From assembly GCA_005406025.1 (NCBI GenBank), contig BGZK01001282.1, positions 62,001 through 126,000 of the forward strand: a DNA stretch of 64,000 nucleotides, given 5' to 3'. Under the pieces are notes generated by a model. The model was not told where the DNA came from. It made no database searches and saw only the letters and a program-made list of their open reading frames with translations. This document shows positions 1 to 22,200 of this stretch, one piece after another (position 1 is the stretch's first letter; each line of letters starts with the position of its first letter). The translations under genes and the position numbers were made by a program. The DNA is from Eumeta japonica (taxonomy: Eukaryota; Arthropoda; Insecta; Lepidoptera; Psychidae).

Positions 1-149
1 CGCAACCCCTACACGCGCAACACGTGCCGCGAACTGCGCGTGCTGGCCGAGCAGACGGCGGCGCGGCCCAACGTGCCCGAGCCGCTGCGCAAGTTGCTGC
101 GCGGCGCCGTCACGCTGACGTGCCGTATGGCGCCCCCGGCGACGCCTCA
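1..149 (+). CDS. Partial exon of an unidentified gene, cut by the window start
   Basis: Frame 1 reads RNPYTRNTCRELRVLAEQ and continues through VPEPLRKLLRGAVTLTC to a TGA at 151-153. The third codon positions are nearly all G or C in an otherwise AT-rich region, which supports this frame over the longer ORF in frame 3 that starts at base 24. Two readings of the end are possible. TGA 151-153 may be the true stop, making this the last exon. Alternatively a good donor (CA|GTGAGT at 150-155) ends an internal exon at 149. No further GC-rich exon is visible on the plus strand before RpS3, which slightly favours a terminal exon. The family was not recognised; the peptide is charged and probably helical. 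Upstream exons lie outside the window. Confidence 0.6.
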
Positions 150-153
150 GTGA

Positions 154-744
154 GTGCATCTAACGCACCAGCGCCATCAACGGTGAGAATTTTTTTTTTG
201 GTGTGCTATCTATGAAGTTTCCACATGAATGTATATATATTTAAATTCATCTCTATTTTATAAGGGTAGATTTTTAACATACTTTTTATTACCATCGTAT
301 TTAGAGATATTAATGTTTTTTCTGCAATTTAGAGTGATATTTAATACATTTTTGGTTTATTAAGCATCTCATGTTTGTATGATACCCCATTTCATATGGT
401 AAGGCATGTTGACTTGTATGATAAGTGTGCTGTTCAATCATGTCTCCTAAAAATGGCGAAAACGCAGAACACAACAGTCATCATGAATAAACATATTAAA
501 ATTTTTCCAGTAAATGTTATTTATAACATAGGAATATTTCCATTTAGAATGCAAGCCAGAATGGACCATTAATTTAAATTTTTTAATTACAGATCTTTTT
601 TGGCATAGCATGCCAAAAAAGTAATCAGTAATTAAAGGGCTGGTGGAAATGTGTTCCTTTTATGTAACTTCAATACCAAGGAAAAAGAGAAGTAAACCAT
701 TTTATGACGAAATAAATGTTTTACATTGCTTTTTTAACTGTTAA
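154..744 (+). other. AT-rich stretch, possible 3' UTR
   Basis: This follows the partial exon. If TGA 151-153 is the stop, this is 3' UTR and flank; AATAAA hexamers at 486-491 and near 709 could serve as polyadenylation signals. A short perfect foldback lies at 595-621. No coding signal is seen. Confidence 0.35.
595..621. repeat. Short perfect palindrome
   Basis: CTTTTTTGGCAT is followed by AGC and then its exact reverse complement ATGCCAAAAAAG. The arms are 12 bp and the loop is 3 nt. There is no associated ORF. Confidence 0.8.
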
Positions 745-1920
745 AGTTAGGGAAAAAGTTTTGTCATATTTTATATACAAATTCAACATAATTTTTCATC
801 ATATTTTATGTACTTTTTTCAATAATATATTCATGCCATTTTGTTCAAATACTTGTCATTTTATAGGTAGTAACGTAATCTCATTGTTGTAGAAATTTTG
901 GGACTTTTGATCAAAAAAACTGTGACAAGTAGTTTTGATAGTCCTCTCTTAATGGGCACTACTCTAACATTGCCTAAAGAATTCTGAAGAGACCGAAACA
1001 GGTGAAAATCTGAGGGTGCAAGGTCAGGGTTATATGGTGGATGCATTAACACTTCCCAACTAAACTTTCAATATTTGCTGAGTGGCTAAAGATGTGTGTG
1101 GTCTGACATTATCGTGGTGTAAATCCATATCCTTTCTATTGATCAATTCTGGCCATATTTTCTCTACTTCTTACTTGAATTTCGTCAGCCATCCAATTTG
1201 ATGGTTTTACCCAGCAGTAAAATCTCATAGCAACTAATGCCCTTCCAATTCCACCAAAAATAGCATCAACTTATTGTGAGTTAATTCGAGTTTCGCTATA
1301 GTCTGTGGAGCTTGCTTGCCTTTTAACCATGATATTTTTCGCACGTTCTTGTCTTAAGTAATCCATTTTTCATCACCAGTGATTAATTTTTTCTAAATCG
1401 GTTCAGTTTCATTATGTTTCAATAGAGGATTGCAAATGAGTACCATGATTCATATGATTTCTTTCAGAAGCTCGTGTGGCATCCAAGCTTTTTTTTGTAT
1501 ATCCAGCTTTTTTCGAATGTATCAAAACTGTTTTGTGGTCAATCCTCAGCTCTTCAGCTATGTCATAAGAACGAATATGCTGATCTTGCTCTACTTTTTC
1601 CAAAATGGCATCGACTATCCATAACAAGTCGACTAGAGCGAGGTTCATCTTTGACATAAAAATTACCGGACTGAAAACGCTTGAACCAGTTTTTGTCACT
1701 CTTACCGACATTGCATTAGGTCCATAAACATCACAAATATTTTTTCCAGCTTGTGTCGCACTTTTTCCCTTTTTTGTAATAAAACTTAAAATGTATCAAA
1801 TTTCTATGTTAAATTCACTCATTTTGCTGGACGGAAAAACAATAGAAAAATTGGTGGGACACCATTTTTACTTTTAATTTTTTCTAAATGTCATCTATTT
1901 AACAATATCAAAACTAGCCA
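745..1920 (-). mobile_element. Decayed mariner transposon (cecropia-like relic)
   Basis: Two conceptual minus-strand blocks match mariner transposase. The N-terminal block lies at about 1,412-1,830 and contains the helix-turn-helix segment DIAEELRIDHKTVL followed by KKAGYTKK. The C-terminal block lies at about 861-1,052 and reads HPPYNPDLAPSDFHLF, the conserved region around the last catalytic aspartate. Stops and frameshifts separate them, including a stop just after the initiator segment near 1,800, so the element is inactive. Boundaries were set by comparison with the shorter copy at 8,512-9,177, which shares both the outer TAGTTTTGATA end and the opposite end rich in CTTTTTCCC. Terminal inverted repeats were not resolved. 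Confidence 0.85.
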
Positions 1921-4900
1921 CATACAAAGAGCACAACAAAAGAGATTTCACTGCAACTTTTTACTTATGAAATAGGAAGAAACTTTTTTCTCTACCTAAT
2001 ATAAATACACTATATACAGGTCAATCAATGTACACAGGTGTTAACCAATTTATTCTCGGTTAATGCTTGTTGAAATTTTCGAAATAGTGTAAGGTCAAAA
2101 ATGTTTTATTATAGCCTCACATAGACTCACTGAACCGTCACAAGAAATACCTACATCTATAATACCTAAATACATCAAAATAACTAAAATCACACTTAAA
2201 CACTTGATTTAGAAATTAACACATTATAATCTTGGAGGATGATATTTTAAACATTATTCACAGAGCTCATGTTGCAAACTCCTACCCAGTCAAGCGCGCG
2301 TTCCGAAGTCATTTGCTCATGCATCAGGCATGTCTGTCCCATCCATTCATCTATTTTCTCATAAGTTCTGTGCTAGTACTAATTGTTACCCACTGTATGC
2401 ATTTTCAAAACGAATATAGCCTAAAACCACCTGCAAAGAATGCTCGGTTGAAAAAAAAATCTTCAGATGTATATAATGAAAACTATTTTTTTTCTTTTCA
2501 CTAAATCATATATATTTAGTCATATATCACATATATAGGTTTAGACAAAGTTATCAACTCTATAATAATTTTGCTATAAACTCATATGATACGAGACAAC
2601 AAAGGTGACAATGAATAAATTGAGTCTTTGATGTAATTATGGTCCCAACAATCCAACTTTCACAGGCCTCACCAAAGTTGACCGAACAAACTATACCTAT
2701 TAATATCAAATTGTACATAATTTATGTGTGTTGATGCATTTATACAGGCTTGTGGTAGCAATATGTTTATACAGCTTAACCGAGAAAATCATTTATATGA
2801 ATGGAATCCAAACATTATTCCAGTTATCTAGATTGTATTTTACAGCACATAATATTATGCATGATAGAAATATGTTTTTTGTATATTGTGTATCTAACCA
2901 GCGAGATTTGCAATCAGTTATTTTCATGTTGCAGTTAAAAACCAAGGGAGTGTCATCACAAGTTTTCTGCACATCGAAGCGGTACTACTGTTCATTGCTA
3001 CCAATGTACTTATCACAAACATTGTGCGTGCAGTGCATAGCAATAAATTGCTAATAACCTTTGAGGATTGTTCACAAAAACTCCATTTGCATTTCAATAT
3101 TATTACCAAGTATTATTTCTTACATGTTTTTGTAAAAAAAAGAAGTATTTTTACATCATGAAGTCTGGGTATTAAAGCTTTTTATTAATGTTATTGTTTA
3201 TATTCATTATGTTTTAATCGTTATTTACAGTATTTTACAAACAAAATCTTCTAGTATAGAGCTTGCAATTCTTATATTCTAAAAGGTGAATGGAGGTATT
3301 TATTTTTATTATATAATTTTTAAGCAATGAAGGTATAATAATTATTTGGTCCAAATACAAGAGAAGTTGGTTAATTATTAATAGGTTAGGGTTTAAGATT
3401 TTTAAGGAATTTTTAAAATGCTCTTTTTTCTTTTTTACATTTGAAATGAAGTACAACAAATTATTCTCAAATATTTAATAAGACAAACTAATATATTTAT
3501 TCTCTATAGTTTTGTTACTATTACTCTTCTAAAAGCATAGACAAAGCATTCCTTGTTAATATTTAGATTTTCCATATTTTATATTAAATGTGTTGGATTG
3601 TGTCTGAATCTTGAAATAAAATAAAAAAAAAAATGTTTTCATAATAAATTGTAAATGCAAGTACACTTTGATCAAATTAAGACATGGTTTTGGGTGATAA
3701 TGTAGGACATATATTAAATAAACTTTTAATTAAACTAATTGTCTTTTTTATTTTATATATTTTAGATTTATCAATATGTAGTATAAACCTAAAAAAAAAG
3801 CTTTGGCAGTTTTGTAGAAATTATAATATTGAACACTGATTCATTTCATTCCATGAGTGACAGTAATTGTGTCCATTATGAAGTAACAAAAAATCATGTA
3901 TATTATGTCAAAAGTGTTTGCAACCCTTTTTAAAAAAATTACACAATTACACCATATATAAATGATATAATTTTATACATAATTGCTTGCTGTATGTACA
4001 TCAATGATTAAAAAATATATCGCTTTTGTTTATGTAAACTAATTAATTATAACAATGACATTAACACTGCATGCAGCAATGCATAGATCTGGTGACATTT
4101 TACAACTAAAAAATGCTGGCATCTGACGTTTTCATGATCTGTCACAGAGTTTCTTATTGAGTGAGTGAGTGAGTGGTATTAGAATGGTTGTTCAGCAATT
4201 AAATGAATATAGTTTTTAATGTGAAGGTGATTGGTTCTAATAAAACCGTAATTATTTTAGGTATAATATTAATCCCTTCCGATCCTACTATTCCATTTAA
4301 GTTAGGAAGAAAACAATTACCTGTATACATGCATTTGCTATGACCAACAAATATCAAGGTCAATGTTGGTGCGAGTAGTATTTTTGCTGCTGTCACCAGT
4401 ATTTACTCATGGGCAATTATATGTTGCTCCTTCCAGAGTTCGAGATTTCAAAATTTTATTTATTTCAATTACAGAAAGTGAAAAACAATTTTAACAGATG
4501 GCTTTTTATGTATACTTCAAAAACTGTTTATCAAGGAGTTTTGTAATAAAAGATTGAATAAAATTAATAATAACTGCAATTTTGTATAGTAATAATAATT
4601 ATTTTGTGTGAATTCTTCGCACGGGTACAGTGTTTATTTAATGTTTTAATATTCTACTAGAAACCCTTATAAATTCGTTACGACTGGCCAACCAACTATT
4701 GATGTTGACGTAAGTTCTCAAATTGCTTAATTTAAATCTGACTTCAAGATAAAAGGAATCAAAATGAAAATTATTGAACCACAGCACTTAAGGAAAGTAA
4801 TACACTACAAAGTTTGTATTGTTAAGCATTTTTTTTCATGCTAATGTCTACACTGTGAGATGGAGTCGTAATAGCTACTGAAGGAATATAGGAAGAAGAA

Positions 4901-5081
4901 AATACGAGAGTTCTCGAAATGGGAAGACGCAGCCTCCTATGAAGAACGAAGAAACAATCATATACATTTTTCATTTTCTTTTAAAATATTAATTTGCGAA
5001 TCCGGTAGTTTTGGCTCTGCATTGAACTAAACGTAAGATGTATAAAAAAAAACACGTGTGCGTCTTGGGACGCCCGACAGA
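1921..5081. other. Intergenic AT-rich DNA
   Basis: Short ORFs here have no codon bias or recognisable domain. A GAGT tetranucleotide run lies near 4,158-4,175. Nothing else was recognised. Confidence 0.6.
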
Positions 5082-5866
5082 AGTGATAACTTAAACTAAT
5101 CTAAGTTGAACTATTTAATATTAAAATTGTTTAACTTGAGAAAAGCTAAGGTTATTAGTCAAATTTTATGTATATTAATATGATAATATAAGGAAAGATT
5201 ATTTATTAATAAAATCATTTATTATTAAATATATTTCATTCTTAGTTACAGCTCTTGAATATGTACATTAGAATTTTGTGTATGTACATTATTAGTATCA
5301 TTATTTAATCCTATAAAAGTAATAATTCGGTTATAGTAGCTATAATAAGCAACGAAATTTTTACACGTAAATACGTAAGAGAGAGAGAAAGGTGCTGGCT
5401 GGTTAGATTTTTATAATAATCGTACACTATATAATTAATTATATGCGCGCGTCCATAGAGCCGTTGCGTGTTTTTGTTTTAAAACTAAATTTAAAGATTT
5501 AATGCATTATGAATATATTTTGTTAGCAATATAATCGTATTATATTATTAAACTTACCTTTCGTTAAAAGATTCTGTAATGTTCCGAGGATCATCTGCCT
5601 GTTTCATATATTTTTTAATCACTTTCCAAAACGGTGATAGTTTTAGGTTATATGCTGTCAACAGTGTCTATCGCATACTAAACACTAAGTAGAGAGGGGG
5701 AGGCGTCTGTCTGAAATACGCCTAGCGCTGTGGGTTAGAGTGAGAGACGAGGAGCTTGCCTACGCTGCTATATACGTGAGAGAAAGGGAAGTCAGACATA
5801 CTGGCGCCGTAACGCGTTACGTTACGAAGCAGTTTATCCTCCCATAAGAAGTTATCACTTCAAAAA
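5082..5866. repeat. Segment flanked by inverted repeats, possible non-autonomous element
   Basis: AGAAGTGATAACTT near 5,083-5,096 reappears inverted as AAGTTATCACTTC near 5,848-5,862, about 770 bp apart. The inner sequence has GC-rich ends (GACGCCCGACAG on the left, GCGCCGTAACGCGTTACG on the right) and an AT-rich middle. This looks like a DNA-transposon derivative, but no transposase or clear target-site duplication was seen. Confidence 0.4.
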
Positions 5867-6189
5867 TTTTCAATAAATACTATCAACTATTTATTACACC
5901 CTTAAAGATGCGAATATCCAAAAATAGCAACTCAGGCAATTCATTGTACTTTTAATAGGAGGGCTGTTATTTATGTACCTGGAATATCAATATTAATTTA
6001 GATAATTATCTTGAGATGTAACAAAAAAAAACCTAGTATTAAATTTTTTAAAATCATCAAATCGACATATTTTATCCTTACTATGTCTGTAGCTAACACA
6101 ATTGAGTTTCGTACAGGAAATGTTTGGACGTCTCTTTAAAATGAAGTTACTCAAGGAAAATTAGCTTGATAGTAATCAAGTGCAAAAAT
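5867..6189. other. Intergenic AT-rich DNA
   Basis: No coding, RNA or repeat signal was recognised between the inverted-repeat segment and the next mariner relic. Confidence 0.5.
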
Positions 6190-6560
6190 GGAGCATGGAT
6201 CCTGGACTAGACGATCTTGCATTGTTATTTCCCGCACAGCATCGATATTTTGTTGTACAACCGATTTACGGCGACCTTTTTTAAATTCGTCCGTGAGCAT
6301 AAACCGCACACGATTGAATTCACTCAACCAGTGGGGTTTTGATGGTGCTTCATCCCGAAAAGTCGAAGCGAGTTGATCGATGCAGTTTTTGAGTTAGCCC
6401 ACTCCGAAAATCGTAATAAATTATCGCACGAAAATTTTTAGTTAAATCCATGATGATCAAGACGCAATTTTCAACGTGACGCCACAATGGTAAAAAAATC
6501 GATAGTTACTTGAAACAAACTGTATTCTACAGCCAAGGAATTTCATTTTTAAATATTGTT
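6190..6560 (-). mobile_element. 5' fragment of a second mariner lineage (SETMAR/irritans-like)
   Basis: The minus strand from an ATG at 6,451 reads MDLTKNFRAIIYYDFRSGL, then a TQK-CIDQLASTFRDEAPS segment after one small disruption, EFNRVRFMLTDEFKKGRR, and VVQQNIDAVREI. This is the N-terminal paired helix-turn-helix region of mariner transposases of the SETMAR type. The catalytic part is absent, so this is a truncated relic. It differs clearly from the lineage at 745-1,920. Confidence 0.8.
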
Positions 6561-7653
6561 ATGTATGTGGCCAGTTCAGTATACATAAATAGCAGCCTTC
6601 GTACCTTTAATATAGATTTGTAAGACTAGGTTCAGAAATCTACAAGTCCATACAAAAATGCCCAATTTACTATTATTCAACACGAGCCCACATAATTGTC
6701 ATGGTGAGTGTTTGAAAAATAAATTTGGAGATGAATAAAAACTTTATTAAAGCATCCAACCAGTTGCATATTTTTTTCATTAAGTTTGACTCTAAACTAA
6801 GTTCAGATAAGTTCAGTTTGGGGGACTTAAGAAAATTAAAAGCTAGATGAGTTTATGCATCACCTAGTGATAATGACAAATGCTACATGTACTAGAATCA
6901 AAATATTAAGCATTATTTTGTATGTTTTTCATATTTCCTAAACAAATATTGGGAATGTTTTTAATATTTACCAGCTTTGTTTGGATATATTTAGTATGTT
7001 CATTTATGTACATTGTGTTAATTTAAAACATATGTTTCTTTACTAAGTATACTTCTCAAATGATAGTTCATGCATTATGCATTTGGACCAAATATGAGTT
7101 ACAGAATCAATTGCTGGTCCATGATCAACCATCAGTAAATGCAGTTCACTTTAAAGAAATGCTTTTACACGCCGAGGAGGCATTTCACACGGGAATTGTA
7201 TATGAAAAGCAATCCAACCCATATTTGTGAAGAAATAGAAATTATTTATAATTTGAAAACCCAAATTTTTAATGCAGTTTCTTTAACAAAATTAATTTAA
7301 GGCATAACAAACTATTATGATCATATGACTTCAACTATGCATCAAAGGCTGAAATGCCTTTATCCATTTGGCATTATTTTAGGTTTTGCATTGATGATTT
7401 TTCAATTGGGATTTACACAATCAGTGCCGTAAAGTTTAAACGTGAATGGACATGGTCATATTTGTCATAGTCAATTAGCCTATAACTTGTTTACTGCACG
7501 AGGATAATCACTGATATCTCAACTTTAGCATATAATATTAATGTAGTTATAGTATTACACCATGAAATCTTGAAATAAAGTAAATTTGAGGAAGTACAAT
7601 CCTAAATCAGCATACAGATTACTGAAATAAAAAGCATGTCAGGTTTTTACAAG
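6561..7653. other. Intergenic DNA downstream of RpS3
   Basis: AT-rich sequence with no recognised gene. The left part may be the outer end of the mariner fragment; the right part lies beyond the RpS3 polyadenylation signal. Confidence 0.5.
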
Positions 7654-7659
7654 TTTATT
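7654..7659 (-). terminator. RpS3 polyadenylation signal
   Basis: AATAAA on the minus strand, 14 bp after the RpS3 stop codon. This implies a very short 3' UTR, as is usual for ribosomal protein genes. Confidence 0.65.
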
Positions 7660-7672
7660 GTTGCATTACGGA

Positions 7673-16941
<9,269 letters not shown>

Positions 16942-17000
16942 GTTTACAAAGTTAGGCTAGGAAAACGGAAAAGGCCGGAAACACACGAAACAAACGTCAA
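16942..17000 (-). promoter_or_regulatory. RpS3 5' UTR and TOP-like transcription start
   Basis: Upstream of the ATG the minus strand reads CCGGCCTTTTCCGTTTTCC. A start at the C of CTTTTCCG (16,973) would give a terminal oligopyrimidine tract about 30 nt before the ATG, as expected for growth-controlled ribosomal protein mRNAs. The exact start is inferred. Confidence 0.5.
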
Positions 17001-17454
17001 CGTCAAATAATTGTCATTACAAAATGGTGCGTTCCAAAATTTCTGAATTGTGTGATCAGTTTATTAGGATTGTGTCATATTTAAGATATGGTGCAAAATT
17101 GGTTTCTGTGTTTGTAACTTATCTTTAGAAACTTTAATATTTTCAGGTTCAGCTTTAACAAACTTTATCAGGGACAAATTACATAATATATACATATAAA
17201 TCTTGTGAAAGACCTCGATAAGCCCATCCTTTTTTAATATACATGTTGCCTAGGTTTTGTATATATTTAAAAATTATTCATTTTCTCTTTATGATTGAAT
17301 ATTTCAATTTGAAAAATTTGAGAGAATTCAGGTAAGTGCAGTTTATTCATGAGAATTATAATATTAAAATGCTCAAATTTTACCTTAACCAAACTTGAAA
17401 TATAATAATTTCTTAATGCCCTTATGTTTCGTGGCACATCCACTTTTTTTCTTT

Positions 17455-18650
17455 TTATAAGCTCACGCCTATTCTCAGAGGGATGGGCAGAAACCATAAA
17501 TTTCACGTGGTATGATCTTTACATATATCTCTTGCTTCACCTTACATCCATTAACAATTTAATGCAAACTCGTCGGTTTCGGATGCCTAAAATGTGACAC
17601 CTTTTTAACACATCACTGATTTGATGTACATAAGATTTCTTAGGGCGACCACTCTTTGAAATTAAACAGACAGCTATCCATAAATAGCCTTGATGAAAAT
17701 ACATCCCTGTCTGATATCTTCTCCGATATCGAATCAGCCAGTGCATGTCCAATTTATTTTGATGCAGGCACTGGAGTCTCCGTATAGAAATTGTAATGCT
17801 CGTATTAATCCGCTACTCACACCATGTATGCATAGAATATTTCATAAATCATTCCTTTCTTTATTTACGATCTACGAACGTATAAGAGATTTTTTAGCCC
17901 TTGGCCAAAACTCTTCCGCAAAATCATTGAAGGACGAAATTTGATTTGTATATTCCATCTATTTTCGAAATCGTGCTTGTACATTCCAAATCTTACTTTC
18001 AGTCTTATTTACAACCTTCAACTAAATCCAAATATTATTGAATAATGATTTTCGCACGTCGCATGCAGTTTGCCTACGACACTGAAGAGACTTGCAAGGT
18101 GGTAATTTGTGTAATCATGCCATGAGTTTTTCTCCTTATAGAGGGAACAAAAACAGCTTTGCATCAATCATTAGGTATCCTACGGTTTTTCCAGTATTTA
18201 GCATCTCAGATGAAATCCTGTCATATCTCATAGTTTTTCCAGTATTCATACGTTCTAGTATTGTGATAGTTTTTCATTTTTATCATCATTTATATATTCA
18301 CTTGCAATTTCACACATTCTTTTGCTGTTATTTTTGCATATTTCATATGTCAGTAAATCTAACCAAGCTTTCTGCTTTTCACTATTTTCATTACTTTAAA
18401 ATTTCACTAATCAATATAATTTTAGCAGACATTTGTTCTCTTATTCCCTCCACATATATTTCTGCTTCGTCTACTAAAACAAATTTGATTCTCTTCCACA
18501 ATTCGTCAAGTTCTAGACGTCATAATGTTTAATTTTATCCAAGCTATCTTGTAATAATTTTACATACTCATCTTTCAAATTCGATTCCTGAAGCTTACCA
18601 ACTTTTTTAGTTCTGTAGTGACCATTTTCGCACGATATAGCCAACGCTAT
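17455..18650 (-). mobile_element. RTE-type LINE relic, 3' half of reverse transcriptase
   Basis: Conceptual minus-strand fragments run in order. Near 18,200 there is an RMNTGKTMRYDRISSEML-type palm segment, near 18,120 SLYKEKNSWHDYT, then near 17,830-17,780 LIRALQFLYGDSSACIKIN, a WFDIGEDIRQGC motif near 17,715, and the C-terminal GRPKKSYVHQISDVLKR with RNRRVCIKLLMDV (17,537-17,640), ending VSAHPSENRREL near 17,470. Many frameshifts and stops make it dead. Related 3' pieces occur at 33,035-33,292 and 63,290-63,470. Confidence 0.8.
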
Positions 18651-18835
18651 CATAAAGACTAGTAGACCAACAAGAAGTGATGCGTAGTAAAGGTGACGCC
18701 CCGGTACACTATCGTATCTACAACTTTTATCATAAAATATATCATACTCTTGTCCTCTCTTATAAATATATAAGGTTTCCGTCTTATAAAGGTATAAGAG
18801 TGTATCCTTCTGTAGTTAAATATGTATTTTCTATA

Positions 18836-19230
18836 CAGCACATTTGACGGGCGAATAAGCAGGCGAGCCATCAGAGAGTAGATGGTAATCACAGCCCATG
18901 GACATTCGCCACTCAAGAGGAATCATCAATGCGTCGCCGGCATCTTGCGAAAAAATAAGATATGTAATGGAATGGGATCGGGGAGATGGAGGGGGAGAGG
19001 GGAGTGGGACTGGAACCTGGAATCTCACTCACTCGCGAAAATAACAGCGAGCTTGCTACTTCGCGTCCGTATTCTGTGAGAATGTGGTATTTCAGTGGTT
19101 GAGCCGGTCCATTTTTGTGTTGCAGCCAAGTTGGCCAAAGTATGGCTCTACCACAATAAAATTTGTCACATACAAGTTTAACCCTTGGCATAATAGCACA
19201 TGGCAATCATCATTCACATTTGCCTTTTCA
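18836..19230 (-). repeat. Lep1-like lepidopteran interspersed repeat
   Basis: On the minus strand the order is ATGCCAAGGGTTAAACTTG, ATTTTATTGTGGTAGAGCC, a CACAGAATACGGACGCGAAG block, GGTTCCAGTCCCACTCC, then CCATGGGCTGTGATTACC and CTCTCTGATGGCTCGCCTGC. These phrases in this order are typical of dispersed repeats of butterfly and moth genomes, and this is the main evidence for the order of the insect. Several ORFs here are by-products of the repeat. Confidence 0.7.
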
Positions 19231-22200
19231 CATCATCGATTTTGTCTGTGTAAAATTTTGAGGATTAATAAATTTCAATATAATCCAACAATTTTTTTAA
19301 TTTTTTTTTTTGGTTATATTGCGATACCATGTATCACAACAAATTTACAGACATGTTTATATACATAATGTAAATATACCATCGAGTTAATGCATACACT
19401 TTATATGTCTAGGTGGCGCTTTATTATAGACTCTCTTTTTACAACACGATGTAAAAGGAATAAATATGAGATACTATACTGTCACTATAAATTTATTATT
19501 GGTCGGCGGCGGCGCACCTTGACTAGACGGAGCGCGGTGGACGAAATGTGCGGTAACTCATACCAAGCCTAAACAGGCACGCTTTGACAAATTGACTATC
19601 AGTCACGCTTTCGAAGCTATCGAAGAAAGAGTTGTAACTTTTTTTTTTTATAATTCCGGCTTGTGCTGTAAAATTATGTAAAAATAATTCCTGTAAAAAC
19701 AAAAAAGACTCTGGAATCACGTTTCATTTGTAAGTATAAATTTTCAAGCTAACCAAATTAATATAAATAATCAATTTCAAATAACAATAAGATGCGAGTT
19801 AAGTGTTACCCTAAAATGAAAAAAATATTCTTCATTACTAATAAAAAATGAATATATATTGCATTATTGTTTTTCCACTTTCATTTTTTTAAAAGTTCTT
19901 CGATCATTTATAATTTTATCTCGAAATTTATTAGAAATTTTTTCCTATATACTAAATGAACATCAAAAACCTATCAGGATGCTTCTATTCAAATAAAACT
20001 TCTAATTGAAAAAGTGACAAGTGTTTGAATTCGTATTTTAAACAGTTTTTGATTTTTTTTTGTTTTATAAATATTTGTTAGGTTTCCTGCTGATCCAGTA
20101 ATTTTAGAACGCTGGACCGATGCTATCCGAAGTAGTCGTCAGGAGCCATGTTGGAGACCCAAAAAATGTACAGTTTTATGTTTTTAACATTTTGATAATG
20201 ACGATTTATATAATACAAAACATGGTTTGTGGAGAATATGTAAAGTAGCTATGTCGACCAAAGCAAAAATTCACATAAATAATTGTTTTTATTACTTTGA
20301 ATTACGTTTAAAAAAATATTTGTGTTTCTCTATTATGATTTAAGCCATGTCAATGCATTAAACCATCAAATAAATTTAATCCGTAGTGTAGTCGAAAAAT
20401 ATTTGCAGATTAGACTAAATCATATTTTAAAACGAAAAAAACTTACAATAAAGTAATTAAAAGATAAATTTATCGAAAGCATTTACAGATACAAGGTTTG
20501 TAATTTTTCCACTATATGTTAATTTATTACTTTGAGATTTATAAATAAATAAAAAAAATATTATTAAAATATAGTTTTATAAATATTACTTGATTTTAAA
20601 TGTGTTTACAGTCATTCATAGTTTACGAAAACCCATAATATACATTAATTCCGTCCCATATTCCATTTCTGGGCAAATTAGATTTATATGGTAATATTAT
20701 ACACGGCATACTAATACTAATACAACCAAGTGAATACATATCCCTTACGCAGATTCGATTACGTTAAGAACTGTAAATAAAAGTGTTTAGTGAAGTAATA
20801 TAATTGTAATGTGTATGGTTCAACCCACGTTAAATTAACCGTGGTTTGTCACCTCGATGGTAAATTCTCTCAAGAATTTATGCACCACATACTTATGTAT
20901 TTTCATGTACTTTGTCTCTTTGACTTCCCAAAGGCAGGTGTGGCGACTTCTGCTTTATAACCATCTTGTGTTTATTTAAAATGTTTTGTATGTCTTCCAG
21001 TAGTACCTCTTATCTATGTGAAGATGAGAATGAGACAAACACATATGGGGTTTCAAGATACAAAAAAAAGTAGATTAGAAAAACATATTTTGAAAGTATT
21101 TTATTTATTACTCAAGATCCATTTCAATACAAACAAACGCACCGTATATTAGTAGCATAGAAGTAGTTCAATAAACAAACGATAAACACTGTATCTATAA
21201 TAGACAATAACTGTGTTAATTCTGCTTATACCCGAACACATTCACATAAAAGTGTACATAGAGACCAGATAGTTGCAAGAGACAATGTGTGCATACACAT
21301 TTTCACAGGTGCATATTACTCGTCTTACTAAATGAAGACAATTCAGCCAATCAAATCACAGTGCACATAGATTTGATGTGCCACAATAAGTTTGCTTATT
21401 AAATCTATAAACTGTAAAGTAACAACTTATGCCTATAAATAATATTTGTATTTCATATTACAGAAGAAAGAAAGATATTTATGCAACTTTTACTATAATT
21501 AATTAACATTTATAATCCGTAAACTATCCTATGATTATTTCTCAGAAAAAGCAATTAATTCATTAAGCATCTAGACATTTAACATGAAAAGCGGGCGATG
21601 TAAAGTTAAATCAGAAAATTCGTAGAAATCATAACGATTCGGAACTTTGCTATGTTTCAGACTAAAGGGTGAACTTTAATGTTTTTGAACGAGGACACCG
21701 CTCGCGTTTTACCATCACATTTCCAAATGCATTCTCCGAATATTCTATCTCTACTATGCCGCTACAATGTTACTAATAATTTTTATCTAATTTATATAGT
21801 ACCGTCAACAACAATTTAGTGTAGAACAATTACGTTACCTATAGACGTATTAACTAATAAAGTATCCTATTATTTCATTATTATATAAACTTATGACATT
21901 AAAGTAACACAAAGTGGCGAAGGCAGCTGACGTTTCGTAATGCGATTAGCGGTTTTACGGGTGTAGAGGTAAGATTGGATATTTTTTTAAATATTACATA
22001 AATATGCATTATTTACTGCACTACGATCTTGGTAAGTGTGACAAAATGAAGTTGCACAATTTTTAATTTATAAGGATTAAAACAATGGGATTGGTTAATG
22101 TCCTCTTGATAATTCTTCTCAGTTAACAATATTCGTTCTCGGTATACTTTTGGTATACGCTGCCGGTGACGCCGTTTAATAGAATTTTCCTTTAATCAGC

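Noticed and set aside
24..215. 63-codon ORF in frame 3 over the first exon
   Set aside because: Its codons have no third-position bias and the product is low complexity; frame 1 is the coding frame.
18092..18532. 146-codon plus-strand ORF
   Set aside because: Lies antisense to the LINE relic; its hydrophobic composition is the complement of lysine-rich LINE codons.
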